A DNA stretch of 64,000 nucleotides from Hermatobates lingyangjiaoensis. Taxonomy: Eukaryota; Arthropoda; Insecta; Hemiptera; Hermatobatidae. The position numbers and the translations under genes were made by a program. The notes under the pieces were generated by a model. That model made no database searches. It saw nothing but the letters and a program-made list of their open reading frames with translations, and had not been told where the DNA came from. The stretch spans positions 1,860,001 to 1,924,000 of the forward strand of contig JAPFBL010000047.1 of the NCBI GenBank assembly GCA_026182355.1, read 5' to 3'. Below are positions 56,882-64,000 of the stretch, one piece after another (within the stretch, counting starts at the first letter, position 1; the number at the start of each line of letters is the position of its first letter).

Positions 56882-57359
56882 TTTTAAAACGCTCAAGAAA
56901 AAACCATTTCACGAAAACCAACGCTACGGACAAACAAATGACTGTGGCGAGTTCAGATTCATACTGGAGGCGCATCACACGTGCACCTGACGCTACTCAA
57001 GGCCACGCGTCTCCAGCGTTGCCAGATCGAAAGCGACGTTGCCAGTCTCACTACTTTATTTATACACCTCGTAAATCATAATACAACCTCCCTTTAAAGT
57101 CATACTTATCACAAACACACAACGCTATCGTAAGAAAACTTATTTTCTTGTCTGCTGAAAATTATTTAATGTCCGTTTGATTCCAAAACCTATTACAAAC
57201 TATCATACTTATGTACTTAATACCGTTTGGTTATCTCTTTACTGGCATTGTCTAAGATTTTTGTAAAAGTTATTCTACATGTACTTAATTACATCTTAAA
57301 TTTACAAAACTTGTTTCGTTTCATCAATTTGGATTTCTATCAAAACACTCCACAATTCC

Positions 57360-57947
57360 GTGGAATGTTTTTACTGGCCAAAAACTCGTTTTCTTTTCGG
57401 AATTTTCGGAACCATTTTCGCACAAATTTTTCTCATCTCCAATTCATTGGTCAAAATGTGATGAACGGAGGTGTGATTCAAATTCAAACTGTTCCCCGAT
57501 CATTCTGACTGTCAAGCGTCGATCTGAACGCACAAGGTTCCGTACTCTGTTGACATTTTCATCGGTGTTTGCACTTGAAGGCCTTCCGCTTCGTGGTTCA
57601 TCTTCAATCGACTCTCTTCCTTCTGAAAATTCCTTAAACCACGATAAACCTGTGCCCTTGATAAAACACGTTCTCCATAGACCGGTTTCGGTTGCATTAT
57701 GTCAAGTCTGAAGCAAAATTTGATTGCACACCGCTGCTCAACTTTGAGGTCACTCATTTTTAAAACGCTCAAGAAAAAACCATTTCACGAAAACCAACGC
57801 TACGGACAAACAAATGACTGTGGCGAGTTCAGATTCATACTGGAGGCGCATCACACGTGCACCTGACGCTACTCAAGGCCACGCGTCTCCAGCGTTGCCA
57901 GATCGAAAGCGACGTTGCCAGTCTCACTACTTTATTTATACACCTCG
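57360..57947 (-). mobile_element. Mariner fragment, copy 2
   Basis: Matches copy 1 from about 56473 to its right end, including the CACCTCG terminus followed by TA (57948-57949). The left 310 bp, with terminal repeat and C-terminal coding part, is absent, so this copy is truncated at GGAATGTTTTTACTGG. It shares the defective N-terminal junction and has extra one-base changes. Flanks differ from copy 1, arguing for a separate insertion. Confidence 0.9.
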
Positions 57948-57949
57948 TA

Positions 57950-58720
57950 ACATAAGTTTGTCTTCTTGTTTCACTGTAACCAGCAGATTCAGTTCTCTTA
58001 AAAAGGCAACTACTGTTTTTTCTCTCAAAAATAATACCTCAAGTACATTATCTTTAGATGCCAGAGCAATTATAGCTTTATAAACCATTTTTTGAACCTT
58101 TCACGCATTTTGACCGAGTAAAAAGTGATATCACACAAATATGCACTATCAAATAACAGTTTTCAGAAAAAAATATATATATTTTCAGAATTAAATAAAA
58201 TAAAAAGAAATTTTAGAGTCTGATAGCTGATATCTGACATCAACCAACCAATTACTACGAGTATCTTCGATTACCTGATTTCTTGGTTTATTGTATTTTC
58301 CACTCATAAATATTAATTAATTGCCTTTATTACTATAAGTTCTATAACAACTCAACTTCAAGTTTAGTTGTTCAAGTTTATTACATAAATATTTTTCAAT
58401 TCTTTTATTAGAACCCCTTTGAAATAATTTATGAAATGTTAAAAAATTCTAAACAAACAAGTTATAGTCTCTTGAACATTAATTTGTGGTTACTATTTAT
58501 TTCATCTGGAATTTCATATTATATATTTTTTTTATTACAAAGGCTAAAGTTAAAATGTACTATAATTAAAATAATCATTTTTTTTTAAATTTTAGAAATA
58601 CTCGTACCTATCAAATGTAGATTACAATTTTTTGGTAGGTATAAATTCAGTTGTTTTTGTTCATTTCATATAAACTCAACGTGCTATGCAAGCAGTTATT
58701 GTTTGGTATTCACTCATGAT
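57950..58720. other. Interval without supported gene
   Basis: A short minus reading at 58084-57950 (SKDNVLEVLFLREKTVVAFL) is open but unplaced. The rest is AT background. Confidence 0.3.
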
Positions 58721-58724
58721 GGTG

Positions 58725-58940
58725 AGGAAAATATATTAAGTCCTCACCACAAGAATTTTATTTTAGAACGCGGTTTGAACACTTAGTGATCATCTTCAGG
58801 TATATCTACAATATAAACACAAAAATGAATAAAATTGTATACATTGTTCTTTTTATTTCTAGATGTACATCATGTTGAACAAAACGTGTTTGAAACGCGT
58901 TGTAAACTAAAATCCTTGTGGTGAGGACTTAATACATATA
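58725..58940. mobile_element. PLE family D inverted pair, degenerate
   Basis: TTAAGTCCTCACCACAAG (left) mirrors CTTGTGGTGAGGACTTAA (right). The minus arm has CTGAAGA (58793-58799) and CAAA (58774-58777) for GAAA. The plus arm keeps GAAACGCGTTGTAAAC (58892 on) but lacks CTGANGA. Confidence 0.65.
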
Positions 58941-59204
58941 TTTTTAATACATATATTTTTAATTACATATATTTGTAATCAAGCCAGTATTAAACCAGTA
59001 GTCATAAAATAATTGTGGGTTGGTTCTCTCTGTGTTCAGAATATGGAAATGCAATGTATTCACTGTTTTTCACATTTATACTAATTCTGATGTAATGTTT
59101 AAAAACTTTTATTAAACTGTACAAGTTTATTGATTCAATTAGTTTCAGATTTTAGTCTAGTCTGGTTTTTAAATTTTTTTGTTGAGTTGCCATCTAAGTT
59201 TGAA

Positions 59205-59400
59205 ATTCATGCGTTGGAGTAGCTCGATGGGCTAAGTATGAAAGTGACTATGTTTACTGTTAGTTAAGTGTGTTTTGAGTCCCTGGATTTATAGGTTAGA
59301 CAAAGTTTGGATTTTAAGTGATGCTGACAGATTGGTGACTAGCACAAGTTAGATGTGGCTTCCAAGACTCATCTTAGTTTAATTCCTTTGCGAGTCTGAC
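59205..59400 (+). repeat. SINE fragment, diverged
   Basis: GTTGGAGTAGCTCGATGGGC head, GAGTCCCTGG where the B-box should be, then GGTTAGACAAAGTTTGGA and ACAAGTTAGATGTGGC reminiscent of the SINE 3' half. Much of the body is deleted. Confidence 0.45.
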
Positions 59401-59846
59401 AGATAATCTTCAAGGCAACTCCCACTAAATATAGCTGCCTTGAAATGACGCTTATTAAGTGAACCTGACGACTAACTTGCCTAACGAATCACGACTAGCC
59501 GACTTCATCGCATTACTTTTAGTTATATTCCTCAGTCTTCAGCTTTCAAAACACTCCCACATGTCCAAACTACATAGGTCATGCAATCAAATGTCATTTA
59601 ACTTTATACTATTTTATTTCTTAAATAATAGTTTCCAATAATTGTTTAATTAATAATTTTTTAATTTAATTTTGTCATACACTTTTATCGATATAAAATA
59701 TACGATTATGCACGTTCAATACAACATCATTATGCGATCGATCAAAATACAAACGATCAGTTTGCTTTACGTTTATTATTGTAAATGGGAAAAAAATCTA
59801 TTGGTTTTATTTAACAGCTTTTAATGCGTCACGACGAACAAAGGGG

Positions 59847-60275
59847 GCCAGGTTTGCCTAGTGATCTCGATGGCGATTGGACCAGAGAGGCTGGTCTTTA
59901 CTTACCTGCACAGCGTTGAATGACCGAAAGGCTAAGGATGGGCGATAGCTGAAGAAGAAGAAGGCTAGTCCAGTGGCAACATGATCCATCCCCTCTAGGC
60001 TAGTATATCCAGAGTTCAATATCCACTCTGGCCTTCGATTTATTCACTCAGGAGCTCAATAAATCTAAGCACGATGTTCTTCGGAGAGGACGTCAAGCCG
60101 TCAGTTCCAAGCTTATATGATGTCAAGTACTTGTTGAAGCTTCCTATTCCAAATAAACTTGAGTTAGGTAAAATTTAAGACTCTAAAAGTAGAACGTACA
60201 TTGTGTGATATCAAACAGGGTCAATGTTCGGCATGTGCGTTCTCTTGTGGTGCTGCAACTGCAACCAAACCTAAC
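59847..60275 (+). repeat. Composite SINE with two heads
   Basis: A first head (GGGGGCCAGGTTTGCCTAGTG) is followed by an unrelated segment (GCACAGCGTTGAATGACCG, GGGCGATAGCTGAAGAAG) and then a second head (GGCTAGTCCAGTGG, AGAGTTCAATATCC) with the full body to CAACCAAACCTAAC. The body shares CTTCGATTTATTCACTC, GAGAGGACGTCAAGCCGTC and GTGTGATATCAAACAGGG with the SINE at 53616. Confidence 0.7.
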
Positions 60276-60860
60276 TTATGACCATCAGAAATAGTTTTTT
60301 TGTTCATATAATCGTTGCATTTAATTGGTAAATATATTATGGTTAAAGTTCATATATATATATTTTAAATATTTACAAATTAAATATTTTAAATATATAA
60401 TATTTTTATACTTAACAATTCAGTATATTTTAATGTCTTATATTTTATTACATGAATATATTACCTTTCTAAATATATCAGAACGCTGAATATTAAAACT
60501 ACTGGAAAATCACTGATTTTGAGAAATTTTGATTTTATTTTTGTTTGTATTATCAAATTATATATATTTATATACCCGTAGGTAGGCAACAAATCTTCTC
60601 TTAAACAAATATCATTAGATATTGCAGTTTATTTCTTATTGACTAACATATTGCTGGTTGACCCTAATAAACTTACTGCTTTACTCTGGGTTAACTGTAA
60701 TTTCCATATTAAGTTGAACAGAGACATTCAAAATACACAATCACTACACATGGCGCTGTAATCTAAATGCCAGGATTGAATTAACCGTGCTAATATTTCT
60801 TAAAAAAAAGCTATATTATTAAACACTAACTAAATTTTTAAATTATATCAGTTGTAGACC
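60276..60860. other. AT-rich interval without supported feature
   Basis: Background only; TA-rich at 60350-60410 and 60560-60575. Confidence 0.5.
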
Positions 60861-60865
60861 CATAA

Positions 60866-60925
60866 TCAAACTAAACCAGCTTTCGGCCTATGGCATATAC
60901 ATGGGCCATCGTCAGGTTTTAGTTC
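60866..60925 (-). ncRNA. Hammerhead-like element, family H
   Basis: Minus strand: AACTAAAAC, CTGACGA (60909-60915), T, stem II GGCC/GGCC, GAAA (60881-60884), GCT, then GGTTTAGTT, which pairs with the upstream AACTAAA. AGCT is self-complementary. The position expected to be H17 is G, which natural hammerheads avoid, so cleavage is doubtful. It lies 190 bp downstream of the endonuclease fragment 61113-61625 in the same orientation. Confidence 0.65.
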
Positions 60926-61112
60926 AACTAATGATTAAATTTAGTTACCACAAGTAAGTCACCACAAAAGGTACAGGATTAACTCTCTAAGGGCATTCAT
61001 GTTAGTGGCCTTAACTTCTCTTTCACTAGAGTGTTAGTGAATACAAGTGGTGAATAAAAATCTTGATTTAAAGCTAAATGAAAATTGGCAGCATTGACTC
61101 TGTTTATCGCTA

Positions 61113-61625
61113 TTAAATTAAAAATAGTCCTAATTTGTTTGACGATCCTTCAATTATCATTTCATCTAATTTGAAAAGGCCCGGTTTGTTTTTGACTGAA
61201 ATCTTAGAATAGCTTTTTATAAGGACACTTTCATGAATGTTTCTTTTTTTTTAATACGACATAAATTCCAACTCTTTGCTTCTTGCCAGTTGATTAAGTA
61301 ATTTTTGCTTTTAATGTGTATCAACAAAGCACTTTTATCATCGTCTCTTCTAACTGAATACTTAGTTTGCTTATACCCCTTGTAAAAAGACCTCTTCCTG
61401 TCTGCCCAATGGAAGCTAATCTACAATCTTCGCATGGAATTCTGTATCACGACATTTTTTGCGGCTTCTTTTAGAGTTATTGACAAGCCTATTTAGCAAG
61501 TTATTACCACTAAAAATACAAGTGAGTTATCTAACTTTTTCAAAAAGGATGAAATGTCTTCAAAGCATGGGCTGTAGGGAATTATTAGCAAATCGCATCT
61601 TGAAAAACGTTCCTCATTTCTAGAT
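61113..61625 (-). pseudogene. PLE GIY-YIG endonuclease, most complete copy
   Basis: Minus-strand reading with at least three frameshifts: LLIIPYSPCFEDISSFLKKL, LLNRLVNNSKRSRKK, NVV-YRIPCEDCRLASIGQT, GRGLFTRG, KYSVRRDDDKSALLIHI, KNYLINWQEAKSWNL, ESVLIKSYSKISVKN and GLFKLDEMIIEGS, then TAA (61113-61115). This is the RT end, the CxxC-like linker (IPCEDC), the -IGQTGR- nuclease core, and the C-terminal E-IK region. The usual YIG is SIG here. Confidence 0.8.
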
Positions 61626-61799
61626 GATGTCAAAAGTGTTATGTTAATTGATATCTAGATGATGTCAATGTTATCAACCAATCAATGTTATATTATCAAT
61701 TAACTTTTTGAGATACATTAAAGTGGACGAGGTTTTTTAAACATATTTTGTAAATATATATTTGTTCTTTGAAAAATAGTTTATATACATAAGTAGTGA

Positions 61800-61925
61800 G
61801 TAGCAGTTTGCTTCTCAACGCGAGTACTTCGCACTTCTTCCCCATGACGATGGATGTCGTAATATCGAAGTGAGTTCTCTAGTGTCTTTCTGTGTTCTTT
61901 CCTATCTGTTAAAGTTTATATATAT
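61800..61925 (+). mobile_element. PLE family E copy, degenerate
   Basis: CTTCTCAACGCGAGTACTTCG, CACTTCTTCCCCATGACGATG, TGTCGTAATATC, GAAGTGAGTTC: near-identical to 51315-51400, but both CTGATGA and GAAA are altered. TA repeats follow. Confidence 0.6.
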
Positions 61926-61989
61926 ATTATTAATAACAATAATTATTATATTCAAAACTATTATAGCTTTGAAAAATAGTTTTTATATA

Positions 61990-62604
61990 GTTTATATATA
62001 TATGATCAAACCACAATTAGAAATGAGAAAAGAAGACTAAAATCGTTCAACCGTAACAAGCGGTCTTCGTCAGAGTCAAAAACCCAACTGAAACACTAGA
62101 TGCAGAAAATCTGGTTAGGGGTTTCATAAAAAATTAAAATCATCATATTGATTGGAAAGGAGCTAAATTGATTACCTATGAAAAATCAATGTTGTTAATA
62201 AATCTTATAGAATAGTCTCTAATTAAATTTAATAGATCAAATATTCTAAGTATTAGTAACGGTCTCTTCAAACTTGATACTTCGTTACGAGGGCAATATC
62301 CTCTTCTAAAAGGGTTGACAGCTAGCGGATAGTTTTTTACTCTTTCTTACTGTACTCCTTTGTTTCCCCAAACATGCCTTTCTGGATATTAGCCCTTTCC
62401 TGCGCTTTCACCCTTTAAAATACCACTTTTCCCTCCCACTCTTCTCAACCCCTCACCAGATGTTTTCTGCATCTAGTGTTTCTGTTGGGTTTTTGACTTT
62501 GACGAAGAGAAGACCGCTTCTTACGGTTGAAAGATCTTAGTCTTGTTATCCATTTCTTTTTGTGGTTTGATCATTGATTGTTATTTCACGTGTTTATGTG
62601 AAAT

Positions 62605-62638
<34 letters not shown>
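61990..62638. mobile_element. PLE family A composite: inverted pseudo-LTRs around an endonuclease end
   Basis: The minus arm (62000-62095) has CTGACGA (62067-62073) but GAAC for GAAA. The plus arm (62486-62606) has TTGACGA with a 5-bp AGAGA duplication, then GAAA (62529-62532). The mirrored region extends 30 bp inside the pseudo-LTRs (AACACTAGATGCAGAAAATC and its complement). The pyrimidine-rich 62340-62460 is the 3' UTR. (TA)n lies at 62607-62638. Confidence 0.8.
62128..62335 (+). pseudogene. PLE endonuclease C-terminus
   Basis: Plus reading: IDWKGAKLITYEKSMLLIN, stop, SLIKFNRSNI, NGLFKLDTSLRGQYP and a final stop at about 62333. It resembles the end of the copy at 61113-61625 (NW-EAK; GLFKLDE). 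It lies about 150 bp before the plus-strand hammerhead, the expected order. Confidence 0.7.
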
Positions 62639-62641
<3 letters not shown>

Positions 62642-62809
62642 AAATATTAATAATAATTAATATAATATAATTATTATTATTATTATGTTATATTAATAAT
62701 CGAACGATTAAATGAAAATAACTCGAAATACAGAGAAGGAACAACAAAACTGGCTTCAATATTTTTTTGACCTTGCCGTCATTAGACTTAATGCTTTTTT
62801 TTTTGACGT

Positions 62810-62935
62810 TGCCATCCCTCCGTCAATTCACTTCATCACCTGTTGACGACTGCTATAACGATCGAAATATTAAAAAGTGAGACTTATTGTTATGTTTCTT
62901 CCTATGTGTCACAGTTTATTGTAATGTATCCACGA
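62810..62935 (+). mobile_element. PLE family E/F hammerhead, one core change
   Basis: TTCACTTCATCAC, CTGTTGA (62840-62846; core A6 changed to T), C, GACTGC...GATC, GAAA (62864-62867), TATTAAAAAGTGAG. Outer stem CACTT/AAGTG is kept. Downstream words TTCTTCCTATGTGTCACAG match the family E copies. Positions 62639-62809 and 62936-63477 show no other feature. Confidence 0.6.
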
Positions 62936-63477
62936 ATAATGTTATATTATTCGAGTGGTTACGTATTATTCGAGTATTTATATTTTGAGTAGATCAGAGT
63001 TACATCAAAGTAAAAGATATTCACTGAGAAGGCAGGAGATGTCATTATTAGTGTATTATTTTCATAAATTGTTTTAAACTTATTCATCTTGTATCATGTG
63101 TTAAATATGAAACTGTAATCATAAGTGCAGCCCTTGCAGTTTCGAATCTTTGACATTAAGAAATAAGGTAATTAAAGCAATTTTTGTTGGCATAAGAGCA
63201 TAAGTGGTATTAAAGTCTAACAGTGTGAATTCTACAATGGATATGCAGTTTTTTCACCAGTTGCAATTTTGTTTGAGTTACAGAATTATTTTCTTGATTT
63301 CGAAGATCTCCCTACTCCTTTCAGAATTTCCTTTCAAAAATTATTCTTTGTCTTTTATTTCGCATGTCAGTTGTAAAATTATTATATATATTTTAGTCAT
63401 ATATGCTCAAATATTGTCCGCAAGATAAATGAAGTAATTACTGACGAAGTGTTAGTGTGTCATTAATGAGTAGAAAG

Positions 63478-63640
63478 GCGCGTGCCCAGTTGAAAAGATT
63501 CAGTCTTTTCAATCGGGCACGCGCACTGCTATATTAACTCTGCCACTGTTGCTCGCTGCTACCTCGACAGTCTGCTTCGTCACCCAAACGGTCTTGGAGC
63601 AACTAAACAAAAAGTTTAAACTGTAAGTGTGTTTCATATT
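63478..63640 (+). mobile_element. Strong GC-rich hairpin with a family B-like pseudo-LTR part
   Basis: GCGCGTGCCC-AGTTGAAAAGA and its mirror (63480-63525) form a 21-bp stem with two mismatches and a TTCAG loop. It continues into GCGCACTGC, a C-rich segment and AACTGTAAGTGTGTTTC, the last resembling family B downstream of the ribozyme (ACTGTAAGTGTGTTC). The ribozyme itself is not recognisable (AAAAAGTTTAAACTG). Confidence 0.5.
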
Positions 63641-63834
63641 GTATATGAACCATGAGTTTATTTCTTAACATTTTAAACATATTTGCTGATTTATTTTATG
63701 ACATTCTAATCTATATATCTTTGACAACTAACTATATTAAAAGGATTAAAGTCTTTTTAGAAATATTTTTTAGAGATTTTATTGCTTATACATGCATATG
63801 TGCTAATTTGAATTTCTTGATACTGTATATATAT

Positions 63835-64000
63835 ATGAAAGAGCAAACCCCAATATGTAATGGGAAAAAAGACTAAGATCTTTTAACACAACAAGCGGTC
63901 TTCGTTATAGCCAAAAACCCAGCTGAACCTAACTGTGTTGGGTTTTTGACTCTGTGGAAGACCGCTTGTTGTAGATGAAAGATCTTGGTCTCTTTTCCCA
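63835..64000. mobile_element. PLE family A inverted pair, cut by the window end
   Basis: The minus arm (63840-63922) lacks a sound core (TTTTAACACAACAAGCGG, TTCGTTATAG). The plus arm has CTGTGGA (63952-63958), GAAA (63977-63980) and GATCTTGGTC. The tail and TA tract would lie beyond 64000. Confidence 0.7.

Larger units (their letters stand above)
56162..57071 (-). mobile_element. Deleted mariner transposon, copy 1
   Basis: Perfect or near-perfect 28-30 bp terminal repeats (outer bases CGAGGTGTGTAAATAAAG and its complement) are flanked by TA (56160-56161 and 57072-57073). The 910-bp length and minus-strand coding fragments identify a mariner with an internal deletion (usual length about 1.3 kb). 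Coding parts are listed separately. It cannot produce transposase. Confidence 0.92.

Noticed and set aside
1..64000. Bacterial or viral genome features (operons, RBS, phage genes)
   Set aside because: No long ORFs, no gene clusters, and abundant SINE, LINE, PLE, mariner and microsatellite sequence; clearly metazoan nuclear DNA.

Overview
The window is AT-rich, repeat-dominated metazoan nuclear DNA. It has no operons or ribosome-binding sites, many (TA)n tracts, degenerate retroelements, mariner and hAT DNA transposons, and a tRNA-derived SINE whose best copy ends in CCTAA units (complement of TTAGG, the usual arthropod telomere unit). An arthropod, perhaps a chelicerate, is my guess with low confidence. 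No complete host gene is visible. The only host-like coding candidates are a possible terminal exon at 9192-9421 (+) and a weaker possible exon near 36762-36993 (-).

The dominant content is Penelope-like retroelements (PLEs). I find about a dozen coding scraps: reverse-transcriptase N-terminal parts (14421-14720 and 34566-35087, minus strand), GIY-YIG endonuclease parts (23262-23540, 32431-32778, 41390-41690, 61113-61625, 62128-62335) and ORF-start parts (32881-32988, 39935-40130, 40995-41095, 50878-51269, 51737-52105). Around them lie about 25 short elements carrying the hammerhead ribozyme signature CTGANGA / stem II / GAAA. They fall into at least seven sequence families (A to H in the feature list), usually beside (TA)n. 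At 32431-32988 the order is endonuclease C-terminus, hammerhead, start of the next ORF, (TA)n. This is what a tandem PLE with ribozyme-bearing pseudo-LTRs should look like. Many copies occur as head-to-head inverted pairs, some almost perfect palindromes (50878-51269, 51737-52060, 41184-41349).

Layout. 1-14300: AT-rich DNA with a 321-bp tandem duplication, SINE fragments, a 130-bp tandem repeat, the possible host exon, TA tracts and a hAT element nested in another inverted-repeat element. 14300-15060: PLE family A inverted pair around an RT fragment. 15060-20240: SINE, palindrome cluster, 57-bp minisatellite and a 48-bp palindromic satellite. 20240-30110: PLE pairs, a SINE and a 5'-truncated Jockey-like LINE. 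30586-30831: a TA-flanked MITE with an internal 43-bp minisatellite. 31500-33550: dense PLE block. 33880-36250: host duplication, PLE RT scrap and a two-headed TA-flanked transposon. 38850-45400: SINE and PLE fragments. 46400-46960: decayed LINE. 50700-52740: PLE palindromes and hammerheads. 53616-53940: young SINE. 54600-58940: hammerheads and two deleted mariners. 59200-64000: SINEs and PLE endonuclease/ribozyme copies.

How the parts work together: in PLEs the RT and GIY-YIG endonuclease copy and insert the RNA, and the hammerhead is thought to process tandem transcripts. None of the copies here could encode a full protein, so they are relics or non-autonomous units. Ribozyme cores that look intact by eye are at 14369-14431 (-), 14748-14811, 20305-20350 (-), 23053-23115 (-), 28488-28551, 28630-28660, 32821-32895, 52260-52300 and 54601-54650. 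All calls were made by reading the sequence; no alignments, folding or searches were run.
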